This document shows, one piece after another, positions 11,940 through 25,205 of a DNA stretch of 64,000 nucleotides (positions are counted from its first letter, which is position 1; every line of letters starts with the position of its first letter). Source of the DNA: Craspedostauros australis (taxonomy: Eukaryota; Bacillariophyta; Bacillariophyceae; Mastogloiales; Achnanthaceae); contig JAMXDE010000009.1 in NCBI GenBank assembly GCA_026770025.1, forward strand, positions 434,001 to 498,000. The letters are read 5' to 3'. Under the pieces are notes generated by a model. The model saw only the letters and a list, made by a program, of their open reading frames with translations. It was not told the DNA's origin and did not search any database. The translations under genes were made by a program, and so were the position numbers.

Positions 11940-14900
11940 AAATTGGCTCAATGACAACACTGGCCCGGCTCCACCAAACATTCCAATGTGTCTCTCTAGA
12001 CTTGCATGTAAATGATCAATGCGCGAGCAAACCAACGATGGTGGGCCATGGTATGGTCCCCAATGGGTGCGTTCCGAGTGGTTACAGGCCGTAATTACAT
12101 ATTTAGAGGTCACTCCGGTCATATTTGGTGATACATATGACTGTGAATATTCAGCAACACTGAATATCATGTTCTGGCCAGATGTACATGTAAAGGATCG
12201 ATCCGCGAGCGCACCAACGATGGTAGGCCATGGTATGGTCCCTCATGGGTACGTTCCAAGTGGTTATAGGTCGCCAATGCATATTTAGGGGTCTCTCCGT
12301 CCAATTTGGTGATACATATGACTGTGAATATTCAGCACCACTGTATATCGTGTTCTTGCCAGATGTGTATAGGAATGATCAATGCGCGAGCAAACCAACG
12401 ATGGTGGGCCATGGTATGGTCCCTCATGGGTGCGTTCCGAGTGGTTATAGGTCGCCAATGCATATTTAAAGGGTCCTCCGGTCAAATTTGGTGATACACG
12501 CGAAGTTGAATATTCAGCGCCACTGAATATCGTGTTCTGGCCAGAAGTGCATAGGAATGATCAATGCGCGAGCAAACCAACGATAGTGGGCGACGGTATA
12601 GTCCTCGTTGGGTGCGTTCCGAGTGGTTATATGCCGTAATTACATATTTAGGGGTCACTCCGGTCCAATTTGGTGATACACGCGAAGTTGGAAATTCAGC
12701 GCCACTGAATATCGTGTTCTGGTCAGATGTGTACAGGCATCATCAATGCGCGAGCAAACCAACGCTGGTGGGCCATGGTATGGTCCCCAATGGGTGCGTT
12801 CCGAGTGGTTATAGACCGTCATTGCATATTTAAGGCGTCCTCCGGTCCAATTTCGTCACACACATGAAGTTGAATATTCAGCACCACTGATTATCGTGTT
12901 CTGGCCAGATGTACATGTAAAGGATCAATGCGCGAGCAAACCAACGATAGTGGGCGACGGTATAGTCCTCGGTGGGTGCGTTCCGAGTGGTTATAGGCCG
13001 TAATTACATATTTAAGGCGTCCTCCGGTCCAATTTCGTGATTCATATGACTGTGAATATTCAGCAACACTGAATATCGTGTTCTGGCCAGAAGTGCATAG
13101 GAATGATCAATGCGCGAGCAAACCAACGATGGTGGGCCATGGTATGGTCCCCCATGGGTGTGTTCCGAGTGGTTATAGGCCATCATTGCATATTTATGGG
13201 GTCCTCCGGTCAAAGTTGGTGATTCATATGACTGTGAATATTCAGCACCACTGAATATCGTGTTCTGGCCAGATGTACATAGGAATGATCGATCCGCGAG
13301 CAAACCAACGATGGGGGACGATGGTATGGTCCCCAATGGGTGCGTTCCGAGTGGTTATATGCCGTATTTGCATATTTAGGGGTTCTGCGGTCAAATTTCG
13401 TCACACACATGAAGTTGAATATTCACCAACACTGAATATCGTGTTCTGGCTAGAAGTGCATAGGAATGATCGATCCGCAAGCGCACCAACGATAGTGGGC
13501 CATGGCATGGTCCTCCATGGGTGCGTTCCGAGTGGTTATAGGTCGCCAATGCATATTTAGGCGTCCTCCGGTCAAAATTGGTGATTCATATGACTGTGAA
13601 TATTCAGCAACACTGAATATCGTGTTCTGGCCAGATGTGCATACAAATCATCGATCCGCAAGCAAACCAACGCTGGCGGGCCATGGTATGGTCCCCGATG
13701 GGTGCGTTCCAAGTGGTTATAGGCCGTAATTACATAGTTAGAGGTCCCTCCGGTCAAATTTGGTGATACACGCGAAGTTGAATATTCAGCGCCACTGAAT
13801 ATCATGTTCTGGCCAGATGTACATAGGAATGATCGATCCGCGAGCAAACCAACGATGGGGGACGATGGTATGGTCCCCAATGGGTGCGTTCCGAGTGGTT
13901 ATATGCCGTATTTGCATATTTAGGGGTTCTGCGGTCAAATTTCGTCACACACATGAAGTTGAATATTCACCAACACTGAATATCGTGTTCTGGCTAGAAG
14001 TGCATAGGAATGATCGATCCGCAAGCGCACCAACGATAGTGGGCCATGGCATGGTCCTCCATGGGTGCGTTCCGAGTGGTTATAGGTCGCCAATGCATAT
14101 TTAGGCGTCCTCCGGTCAAAATTGGTGATTCATATGACTGTGAATATTCAGCAACACTGAATATCGTGTTCTGGCCAGATGTGCATACAAATCATCGATC
14201 CGCAAGCAAACCAACGCTGGCGGGCCATGGTATGGTCCCCGATGGGTGCGTTCCAAGTGGTTATAGGCCGTAATTACATAGTTAGAGGTCCCTCCGGTCA
14301 AATTTGGTGATACACGCGAAGTTGAATATTCAGCGCCACTGAATATCATGTTCTGGCCAGATGTACATAGGAATGATCGATCCGCGAGCAAACCAACGAT
14401 GGGGGACGATGGTATGGTCCCCAATGGGTGCGTTCCGAGTGGTTATATGCCGTATTTGCATATTTAGGGGTTCTGCGGTCAAATTTCGTCACACACATGA
14501 AGTTGAATATTCACCAACACTGAATATCGTGTTCTGGCTAGAAGTGCATAGGAATGATCGATCCGCAAGCGCACCAACGATAGTGGGCCATGGCATGGTC
14601 CTCCATGGGTGCGTTCCGAGTGGTTATAGGTCGCCAATGCATATTTAGGCGTCCTCCGGTCAAAATTGGTGATTCATATGACTGTGAATATTCAGCAACA
14701 CTGAATATCGTGTTCTGGCCAGATGTGCATACAAATCATCGATCCGCAAGCAAACCAACGCTGGCGGGCCATGGTATGGTCCCCGATGGGTGCGTTCCAA
14801 GTGGTTATAGGCCGTAATTACATAGTTAGAGGTCCCTCCGGTCAAATTTGGTGATACACGCGAAGTTGAATATTCAGCGCCACTGAATATCATGTTCTGG

Positions 14901-17900
14901 CCAGATGTACATAGGAATGATCGATCCGCGAGCAAACCAACGATAGTGGGCCATGGCATGGTCCCCAATGGGTGCGTTCCGAGTGGTTATATGCCGTATT
15001 TGCATATTTAGGGGTTCTGCGGTCAAATTTCGTCACACACATGAAGTTGAATATTCACCAACACTGAATATCGTGTTCTGGCTAGAAGTGCATAGGAATG
15101 ATCGATCCGCAAGCGCACCAACGATAGTGGGCCATGGCATGGTCCTCCATGGGTGCGTTCCGAGTGGTTATAGGTCGCCAATGCATATTTAGGCGTCCTC
15201 CGGTCAAAATTGGTGATTCATATGACTGTGAATATTCAGCAACACTGAATATCGTGTTCTGGCCAGATGTGCATACAAATCATCGATCCGCAAGCAAACC
15301 AACGCTGGCGGGCCATGGTATGGTCCCCGATGGGTGCGTTCCAAGTGGTTATAGGCCGTAATTACATAGTTAGAGGTCCCTCCGGTCAAATTTGGTGATA
15401 CACGCGAAGTTGAATATTCAGCGCCACTGAATATCATGTTCTGGACAGATGTACATAGGAATGATCGATCCGCGAGCAAACCAACGATAGTGGGCCATGG
15501 CATGGTCCCCAATGGGTGCGTTCCGAGTGGTTATATGCCGTATTTGCATATTTAGGGGTTCTGCGGTCAAATTTCGTCACACACATGAAGTTGAATATTC
15601 ACCAACACTGAATATCGTGTTCTGGCTAGAAGTGCATAGGAATGATCGATCCGCAAGCGCACCAACGATAGTGGGCCATGGCATGGTCCTCCATGGGTGC
15701 GTTCCGAGTGGTTATAGGTCGCCAATGCATATTTAGGCGTCCTCCGGTCAAAATTGGTGATTCATATGACTGTGAATATTCAGCAACACTGAATATCGTG
15801 TTCTGGCCAGATGTGCATACAAATCATCGATCCGCAAGCAAACCAACGCTGGCGGGCCATGGCATGGTCCCCGATGGGTGCGTTCCAAGTGGTTATAGGT
15901 CGCCAATGCATATTTAGGCGTCCTCCGGTCAAAATTGGTGATACACGCGAAGTTGAATATTCAGCGCCACTGAATATCGTGTTCTGGCCAGATGTACATA
16001 GGAATGATCGATCCGCAAGCAAACCAACGCTGGCGGGCCATGGTATGGTCCCCGATGGGTGCGTTCCAAGTGGTTATAGGCCGTAATTACATAGTTAGAG
16101 GTCCCTCCGGTCAAATTTGGTGATACACGCGAAGTTGAATATTCAGCGCCACTGAATATCATGTTCTGGCCAGATGTACATAGGAATCATCAATGCGCGA
16201 GCAAACCAACGACGTTGAGCCATGGTATGGTCCCTGATGGGTGCGTTCCGAGTGGTTATAGGCCGTAATTACATATTTAGAGGTCTCTCCGTCCAATTTC
16301 GTGATACACATGACAGTGAATATTCAGCAACACTGAATATCATGTTCTGGCCAGATGTACATGTAAAGGATCAATGCGCGAGCATACCAACGATAGTGGG
16401 CCATGGTATGGTCCCCGATGGGTGCGTTCCAAGTGGTTATAGGCCGCCATTGCATATTTAGGCGTCCTCCGGTCAAAATTGGTGATTCATATGACTGTGA
16501 ATATTCAGCACCACTGAATATCGTGTTCTGGCCAGATGTACATAGGAATGATCAATACGCGAGCAAGGCAACGATGGTGGGCCATGGTATGGTCCCCAAT
16601 GAGTGCGTTCCGAGTGGTGATAGACCGCCATTGCATATTTAGAGGTTCTGCGGTCAAAGTTGGTGATTCATATGACAGTGAATATTCAGCGCCACTGAAT
16701 ATCGTGTTCTGGCCAGATGTACATGTAAAGGATCAATGCGCGAGCATACCAACGATAGTGGGCCATGGTATGGTCCCCGATGGGTGCGTTCCAAGTGGTT
16801 ATAGGCCGCCATTGCATATTTAGGCGTCCTCCGGTCAAAATTGGTGATTCATATGACTGTGAATATTCAGCACCACTGAATATCGTGTTCTGGCCAGATG
16901 TACATAGGAATGATCAATGCGCGAGCAAATCAACGATGGTGGGCCATGGTATGGTCCCCCATGGGTGCGTTCCAAGTGATTATAGGTCGCCAATGCATAT
17001 TTAAGGGATCCTCCGGTCAAATTTGGTGATACATATGACAGTGAATATTCAGCGCCACTGAATATCGTGTTCTGGCCAGATGTACATGTAAAGGATCAAT
17101 GCGCGAGCAAACCAACGATTGTGGGCGATGGTATGGTCCCCAATGGGTGCGTTCCGAGTGGTTATAGGCCGTAATTACATATTTAGGGGTTCTGCGGTCA
17201 AATTTGGTGATACATATGACTGTGAATATTCAGCACTACTGAATATCGTGTTCTGGCCAGAAGTGCATGTAAAGGATCGATTCGCAAGCAAACCAACGAT
17301 AGTAGGCCATGGTATGGTCCCCAATGGGTGCATTCCAAGTGGTTATAGGCCGTAATTACATATTTAGGGGTTCTGCGGTCAAATTTGGTGATACATATGA
17401 CTGTGAATATTCAGCAACACTGAATATCATGTTCTGGCCAGATGTACATCGGAATGATCAATGCGCGAGCAAGGCAACGATGGCGGACGATGATGTGGTC
17501 CCCAATGGGTGCGTTCCGAGTGGTTATAGGCCGTCATTGCATATTTAAGGCGTCCTTCGGTCAAAATTGGTGATTCATATGAAGTTGAATATTCAGCACC
17601 ACTGAATATCGTGTTCTGGCCAGATGTACATGGAAAGGATCAATGCGCGAGCAAACCAACGATAGTGGGCCATGGTATGGTCCCCAATGGGTGCATTCCA
17701 AGTGGTTATAGGCCGTAATTACATATTTAGGGGTTCTGCGGTCAAATTTGGTGATACATATGACTGTGAATATTCAGCGCCAGTGAATATCATGTTCTGG
17801 CCAGATGTACATGTAAAGGATCAATGCGCGAGAAAATCAACGCTGGTGGGCCATGGTATGGTCCCCGATGGGTGTGTTCCAAGTGGTTATAGACCGTCAT

Positions 17901-20140
17901 TGCATAATTAAGCGTGACTCCGGTCAAATTGGGTCACACACATGAAGTAGAATATTCAGCACCACTGAATATCGTGTTCTGGCCAGATGTACATAGGAAT
18001 GATCGATCCGCGAGCAAACCAACGATATTGGGCCATGGTATGGTCCCCCATGGGTGCGTTCCGAGTGGTTATAGACCGTCATTGCATATTGAGAGGTCAC
18101 TCCGTCCAATTTGGTGATACATATGACAGTGAATATTCAGCAACACTGAATATCGTGTTCTGGCCAGATGTACATGTAAAGAATCGATCCGCGAGCAAAC
18201 TAACGATGGTGGGCCATGGTATGGTCCCCCATGGGTGCGTTCCGAGTGAATATAGGTCGCCAATGCATATTTAAAGGGTCCTCCGGTCAAATTTGGTGAT
18301 ACATATGACTGTGAATATTCAGCGCCACTGAATATCGTGTTCTGGCCAGATGTACATGTAAAGGATCAATGCGCGAGCAAACCAACGATGTTGAGCCATG
18401 GTATGGTCCCCCATGGGTGCGTTCCGAGTGGTTATAGGCCGTAATTACATATTTAGAGGTCTCTCCGTCCAATTTCGTGGTACATATGACAGTGAATATT
18501 CAGAGGCAATGTATATCGTGTTCTGGCCAGATGCACATGTAAAGGATCAATGCGCGGGCAAACCAACGATGTTGAGCCATGGTATGGTCCCCGATGGGTG
18601 CGTTCCGAGTGGTTATAGACCGTAATTACATATTTATGGGATCCTGCGGTCAAAATTGGTGATTCAAATGAAGGTGAATATTCAGCACCACTGAATATCG
18701 TGTTCTGGCCAGATGTACATAGGAATGATCAACGCGCGAGCAAACCAACGATTGCGGGCGATGATATGGTCCCCCATGGGTGCGTTCCGAGTGGTTATAG
18801 GCCATAATTACATATTTAGAGGTCACTCCGTCCAATTTGGTGATACATATGACTGTGAATATTCAGAGGCAATGTATATCGTGTTCTGGCCAGAAGTGCA
18901 TACAAATGATGGGTCCGCAAGCAAACCAACGATGGTGGGCCATGGTATGGTCCCCGATGGGTGCGTTCCGAGTGGTTATAGACCGTCATTGCATATTTAG
19001 AGGTCTCTCCGTCCAATTTCGTGATACATATGACAGTGAATATTCAGCAACACTGAATATCGTGTTCTGGACAGATGTACATAGGAATGATCAATGCGCG
19101 AGCAAGGCAACGATGGTGGACCATGATATGGTCCCCAATGGGTGCGTTCCAAGTGGTTATAGGTCGCCAATGCATATTTAGGGTTTCTGCGGTCAAATTT
19201 GGTGATACATATGAAGGTGAATATTCAGCACCACTGAATATCGTGTTCTGGCCAGATGTACATAGGAATGATCAATGCGCGGGCAAACCAACGATGGGGG
19301 ACGATGGTATGGTCCCCAATGGGTGCGTTCCAAGTGGTTATAGGCCGTAATCGTATATTTAGAGGTCACTCCGTCCAATTTGGTGATACATATGACAGTG
19401 AATATTCAGCACCGCTGAATATCGTGTTCTGGACAGAAGTGCATAGGAATGATGGGTCCGCAAGCAACCAACGATGGTGGGCCATGGTACGGTCCCCAAT
19501 GGGTGCGTTCCGAGTGGTTATAGGTCGCCAATGCATATTTAAGGGATCCTCCGGTCAAATTTGGTGATACATATGACAGTGAATATTCAGCGCCACTGAA
19601 TATCGTGTTCTGGCCAGAAGTGCATAGGAATGGTCAATGCGCGGGCAAACCAACGCTGGTGGGCCATGGTATGGTCCCCGATGGGTGCGTTCCGAGTGGT
19701 TATAGGCTGCCATTGCATATTTAGGGGATCCTGCGGTCAAATTGCGTCACACACATGAAGTAGAATATTCAGCACCACTGAATATCGTGTTCTGGCTAGA
19801 TGTACATAGGAATGATCAATGCGCGAGCACACCAACGATAGTAGGCCATGGTATGGTCCCCCATGGGTGCGTTCCGACTGGTTATAGGTCGCCAATGCAT
19901 ATTTAAGCGTGCCTCCGGTCAAATTTCGTCACACACATGAAGCTGAATATTCAGCGCCACTGAATATCGTGTTCTGGCCAGAAGTGCATACAAATCATCG
20001 ATCCTCAAGCAAACCAACGATGGTGGGCCATGGTATGGTCCCCGATGGGCACGCTCCGAGTGGTTATAGGTCGCCAATGTATATTTAGGGGTCACTCCGG
20101 TCCAATTTGGTCATGCACGCAACGGTGAATATTCAGCTCC
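11940..20140 (+). repeat. 181-bp tandem satellite, about 45 monomers
   Basis: The same unit recurs every 181-182 bp. Landmarks in each unit are CCATGGTATGGTCCC, GGGTGCGTTCC, AAGTGGTTATA (or GAGTGG), a CTCCGGTC block, GTGAATATTCAG-nnnnn-CTGAATATC, and GTTCTGGCCAGATGTACAT. The array edges degenerate gradually (11.94-12.0 and about 20.1-20.25 kb). Outside the central block, neighbouring monomers differ by roughly 10-20 percent by eye and mix variant modules (GATCAATGCGCGAGC versus GATCGATCCGC). The unit length is 1 mod 3, so open frames of 60-114 residues arise in every frame. These are not genes. The size, head-to-tail order and higher-order structure resemble centromeric or heterochromatic satellites, but position on the chromosome is unknown. 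Confidence 0.95.
13272..15900 (+). repeat. 544-bp trimeric higher-order repeat, about 4.8 copies
   Basis: Within the satellite, blocks of three different monomers repeat every 544 bp (starts near 13272, 13816, 14360, 14904 and 15448). The copies are nearly identical, with only a few changed bases between them. One example is ATGGGGGACGATGG becoming ATAGTGGGCCATGG in copies 4 and 5. Monomers within a block differ much more than the same monomer between blocks. That is the signature of recent amplification of a higher-order unit by unequal exchange. Confidence 0.95.
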
Positions 20141-21200
20141 TCGGTGTTTCGCGATTTTGCTACTCATGCATGGGAATGACCAGTCCGAAGGCATGCAACC
20201 GATTGGGACCCATCCAAGGCCTTTCCGTCGGCATATTCCGTGGGTGTGTACGCTTTCTTTTCTTGCGTAAGGGGTTGAAACCTTCATGTTCCTCGTACAC
20301 CGATGACACCGATCGTCGAACGCCACTGTGGGTCAAACCGGCCTATATCTGCACTGCACTGATCAATTTGGAGGAATGAAATCATCTTGAGCTTATCCTT
20401 GGACCTCTCCCGGACACTTTCCATGTGGTTATTTGCTGCATTTGCATCTTCGAATACCGGCTCCTTCAAACTTTGCATTCATGTGACACCATCCAGGAAC
20501 TGCCAACATGAACCATATCTGAACAAATCCCCATTGGAATCATCAATCTCAGGACGTCCATCAAACTGTGTTGTATGCAGGGGGCGCTCATAGGTGTATC
20601 AACGCCCTTGATCTGCTCCTGAAGCCTCCGCAAAGACCTGAATGGTTGGATACCCATACCCATATCAGCATGTGCATAGCCTGCAACCTCAATGCCTCTC
20701 GGACGGATGGATGCACCAATGTAGGCTGATCTGAGCCAGTCTACAGCAACAAAACGCAAGCAATACTTTGATGCGTATTGGCACTATCATCGGGCATATG
20801 CGAGTACGAGCCGTCCCGATCGACCACGTCCATGCATGGCACAGTGCCCGATCGTATTTTGTGAACGCATGCGGCAAAGTTGTGGGAGTCGATGGAGTTG
20901 TCAGTAATCCGTGACTGGGGACTCGATGAAAGATACCAATCAACAAATGGCGCCATCACCAACCTCGCCCCGAAAATTGCAACTCCCTCCATCATCCTAC
21001 GTCGTCTGTCATGTTCCTTGAAGCTTCAGATCCTTGTGCATGAGCAAATAAATAATGCAAAGATCAAACTCTCTTATGGGGCTGCGCTGGAGGCGCTTCC
21101 CTCCGCCTCCTTTCAACTTCGCGCCGGACACTAAGGGAGCACAGAATCTGTTGATTGTTGTATGCATTCAGTGAATGTGCGAGCTGTCGTGTATGCGGCT
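20141..21200. other. Decayed sequence beyond the satellite, no gene recognised
   Basis: A degenerate monomer tail runs to about 20.25 kb. The minus strand of about 20.28-21.0 kb has overlapping frames of 64-97 residues in different phases that could be pieces of an old transposon gene, but no motif could be named. Confidence 0.4.
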
Positions 21201-21210
21201 GCTTTACATT

Positions 21211-21520
21211 TTAGGCCGGGGTTGGATGAGCGCGTCTTCTGCGCTTCAGCCACATGAACAGGGTGCCAGAGGCAGTCGGTTCATGCAACATCTGTGTGGT
21301 TTGCTCGACCCATATCGCGACCTGCGCTATGTGCGCGTCTGCTGTTGGTGCCGTCCGTTGAATCCTGTGGTGAGTGGGCCGATGGTGCTCGCGGCGGAGA
21401 CGAAATGATTCTGATCTATTGCGAAGAGCTTGATTTATTCCGGCTTCAGCCAAGTCTTGACCTTCAAAAAGTGCTTCGTTTCGAGCTGCCCATTGCTCCC
21501 ACGCCATGCGCTAGATGCGA
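21211..21520 (-). mobile_element. Possible third LINE C-terminal fragment
   Basis: A minus-strand frame contains WEQWAARNEAL followed by a charged helix-like stretch. This matches the W-x-x-W-x-x-RN block that ends the other two LINE copies. No target duplication or TTA tail could be found at its left end, so it may be an old fragment. Confidence 0.35.
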
Positions 21521-23366
21521 CATATGAGCTATCCAGACCATTTCGCCACGGACTTTCTGGATTGTTGCCGCCTCAGAAAACCCCTCTACATCGGTTCCCA
21601 GATCCTCGTGCATGACACAACATCGTGCAGCATCGTTGTCCTTCTTTGATCATCAGACCAGCAACGTCAGAGCCATCAGTCATCCTGTTCCGTTCACAGC
21701 TCTACTACAATCAAGAGCTGACATCTCGTGCTATCGCACGGTGCATGCAGGGCATCGCTCACTCTCGCGCTGCAATCAGAAGACGACAGTCAAGTAATCA
21801 TCAATCAGCCTTTCACCCTTTTACAAGAAAGTTGGCACATGTGCTGCATAGTTCCATGGCACAAGTGGAGCACCCAGCATGGAACGAAAACAGCAATGAC
21901 AACACCAATATTCGAATGGAGAAATGGAACAAAATGAAAACAGCACCGCACGACCTATTGTTGGTGATAGGAGCCCAAGCATTTGTACAACTTTCATTTG
22001 TGGCAGCCATGCACGCACCTGGCAGGACGATTCCATGGGTGAGAGACGAGTGCACCCAAGCATGGAGAGTAAAACGATCGCCAGCGACTGGCGCGCACCT
22101 CCAAAGCGGCAAAAAGTGAGCGACGTCACTTCACAGGTTGGAGTTCAGACAGGCAAAAAATGTGCCATGGGCCAGCTGAACCATTGACTCGTCGTTTTTT
22201 GTTCCCTGTGGAGCAAAACGCTAGTTCACCATCCCTGCAAAATATCAGGCAAAACACGAAATGGCTGAGACTGCAATCACCATGAACCACGGCAGCAAGC
22301 TGAGTATAGCAGGAAAATGGACAGCAGCTCTCTTGCGGTAGCCTATTTATTACGTTTGTTGCGGGGATGATGCGGATGGTGCTCTCCGTGTCCTTGAAGA
22401 TGTGCCGGTTGTGAAAATGGAATCTGCAGCGAGATCGCAATGTGTCACGACCGATCATACTTCAATTGCATGGGCTCGCAATGATCATGGGATTGGTGGC
22501 CGTCGCCGCGAAAGCATAACTTCATTCTTTTGTGCTGTTGGCGTTGTTCCTTGGTCCGTCTGGTTGTTTCTTGTGAACCGCATTCCAAAAGTAACGAATA
22601 CGTGGTCGAGTATTCGTAGCGTGGCTATTGCGTTGATACATGCCGCGAATGGTTGGAGATGGTCCTCAAGGTCACAACGTAGTCCTCTGAATTGCATGTC
22701 CGTAGGCACATACGTACCAATGACCCGGAACGTAACCGCGTGATGCAGCGGATCAAAAGTGTATGTAGCTGGTACCCCCAAAATGATCCGACTACTATGT
22801 GATAGATCGCGGTCTTAGAATACAGCTACTTGGGTTTATGACTAGTTGACTGAGGTGCGGAAGCTGATGGTCTGATGATTGCCATACACCGCGGGCAAGT
22901 GCGAGGAGTGTGTGTGTGTGCTCAGTGAAACGGATGCGAAACCAAACGGATGTGTTGATATGCTGAAAATTGAGTCTGATAGGATAGCGTCCAGTGATCG
23001 AATTACTTGGGAGACTGAACGTCTTTGGTTGAGCATTGTCGATCGATGATTGTCGCATAGGGGCATGGCCCCACGAAGGATCATGCGTTGGAGGATGCGC
23101 ACATTCTCGGCGCACTGAGGATGCGGCCCGATGCTTTTGGCGCGAACTGACCGATCGGTATTTCTTTTTGTCCAGGTCTGAGTCCAGCTTGGGAACAGTC
23201 GTGGACTTGAGTCTGCTCACATTTTGAGATGTGTGCACAACTGCAATGATGCCGACACACAGGCGTCATGTGGATTCAGGCGCCGCCTCGGTGATCTAGA
23301 GAGTTGCAGTGGGATGGCGACGGCATCTACATCAGAAATGATTCGCCATGACCACGCAGATCATCT
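21521..23366. other. No gene recognised
   Basis: Frames reach 164 residues but are mutually overlapping and motif-free. A minus frame at 22485-22781 has a short RVIGTYVPTD stretch that recalls LINE endonucleases, but without other conserved blocks it is not called. Confidence 0.4.
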
Positions 23367-23383
23367 GATCGACCATCTGAATA

Positions 23384-24765
23384 ATAATAATAACTCACTG
23401 ACTATCCCTTGCATTCAAGGTTGCCTCGAAGGCTTCATAGTCGCCCGCAAACGACGAGCCAAAAGGCCGACCACGCCAGAACGACTTCTATTAGGATCTC
23501 GCTTCCCTGCCTTCCACAGATTGCCATCTCCATAAATCACATAGAACATACGCACTGGGCACCCGATTCCACATCCGCCGTGCACTTCACCCATATCATG
23601 AATTCCCGCGTCTCCGCCTCGCTTGTTCACGCTCTGCCCTCTTGGACCGGAGACTGCTCGCGCACTTCCTCTTCTGCCCCTCCTGATGCCATAATCCTCC
23701 CTTTGGCGCCCTCTTCGTTGCCTGTCACCCATGGTGGGCGTTGCTGCTCCTGTCCTCGGCCCCGTCTGCCATAACCGGCTTGCCGCTGTTCCTACTCTGG
23801 CCGCCTCCACATGCCGTACCCGCGCAAGTTGCTCATCCACTGGTATTCTCTGGACCTGCTCCTTGCTCGTGTTCTCCAGCAGCCCTGCGTCCCTCCATAA
23901 TAATCCTCTACTCCCTCGCTGCTACACCACTTCCACCTTCTCTTGCGCCTGCTGGACCTTCTCTGTCTATTTGCTCCAAAGCTCATCCTCGTACAGTGCC
24001 TGATTTCATGGTTTCCACGCCACCCATCGTGCTTCCCACAGGTCTCGAATCGCTTAGCTAATCCAATGCGTTGGCGTATCTCTACTGCCACTGCGCCGCA
24101 TCGTTTCAGTCCGTACTCGCCGCCACTGCCAAGACCACCTCCCCAGCACCATCTTGTCCCATCCAATCTTGCCTTGCGCCATCGATGCTCTGTGCACATC
24201 AGACCACCCTTGCGGTTCCGTCTCGCGCTGTTCTGTCCACATTCGCACCTGTCGCACGATCTCTTGTACCATTTGCGGATCCCCCTCGTCCATTCTCATC
24301 GCGTGCGCCCACTTCTTCAAAGCAGCATGCCTCACGCGCATCGCAGCAGGATGCTGACACTGCATCACATGCGCCTTCATCTCTTCCTCTGTTTTGCATA
24401 CCAGGCATAGGCCATCGCTCCAGAATTTCCACTTCCGCATATTCCTGCCGACCGGTCCGAAATGCGCCGCGTGCTTCACCACTTATCGTCGCCTTCCATT
24501 CTCCAGCCCATGCATCGCCGCTCGTATAGAATGGCCGTCGACGTCAGCCATCTCCTCCCAGTCCATTTTGCCTGTCCTGCTCTGCCACTGCTTGGTTTTC
24601 TGCCACTGCACGTGTTCCCACAGAATATCCTTCGTGCTCGCGCAAGCCTTCTCTCCCCCTATCCACACTGGCCACTCATCTCCATGCAGTTCCTCATCAC
24701 GCTCCGGACCGTTCCGTCTCTACTCCGCTCCCGCCATTTTGTCGACATCGTCGTTCCAGTGCGAT
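23384..24765 (-). mobile_element. 5'-truncated LINE insertion, copy 2
   Basis: The insertion is flanked by a 17-bp direct repeat, GATCGACCATCTGAATA (23367-23383 and 24766-24782). Reading on the minus strand it ends in CAGTGAGTTATTATTATTAT, the same 3' end as copy 1. The minus strand encodes, in order, DWEEM, a zinc-knuckle-like CLVC...HVMQC motif, QHPAA, IGWDKMVLGRWSWQW, and beyond a stop a W-x-x-W block with NQAL. Cys-rich knuckles of this spacing are common at the C-terminal end of LINE reverse transcriptases (zf-RVT type). The frame is interrupted by at least two stops (24483-24485, and 24054-24056 before the final block) and has no 5' half. It is a dead copy. Confidence 0.7.
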
Positions 24766-24782
24766 GATCGACCATCTGAATA

Positions 24783-25205
24783 CCTGCGATACTATACTGC
24801 GATCATCTCTCTTTCACATGCCACCGATCACACGCATATTGGCGACCGCCACCACATTCGTTCAAATTCGCCACACCAATCAATCATCCTGCTCCCACTA
24901 CGGATTCCAGATGATGTGCGCCCTCTGGAAATGGCCAATAGCCCGAACACAAACGATCAAAGGTAACAATCATGTTCAATGATGGCACTACCCATACATG
25001 GGTCGCCCTGCTCGTTCGCGTCCTCATTCCACTCTGGTCAAGTCTCATCTGTCTGCCTACACTGTAGCTGATCCGCTCAATTATGTACAATAGGGTGGGA
25101 CACAATCCATTGCGCTTGGAGCAGCGCTGATATGTCGGTCGTATCGGTGCTCCGCTCGATTGGTGTCTCCTTTTCGTCCTGCTCTACTCCCCACACTGCA
25201 GTCGA
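24783..25205. other. No gene recognised
   Basis: This is short sequence between the LINE target duplication and the 0.54-kb repeats. Only small frames occur. Confidence 0.4.

Noticed and set aside
11940-20140. Dozens of open frames of 60-114 residues in the satellite
   Set aside because: They follow from a 181-bp unit whose frame shifts by one each monomer. They start at the same internal ATG or GTG of every copy on both strands and have no domain.
11940-20140. CRISPR array
   Set aside because: Units are 181 bp and contiguous, with no short repeats separated by unique spacers, and the genome is eukaryotic.
22485-22781. LINE endonuclease domain (RVIGTYVPTD)
   Set aside because: One short motif without the other catalytic blocks is not enough.
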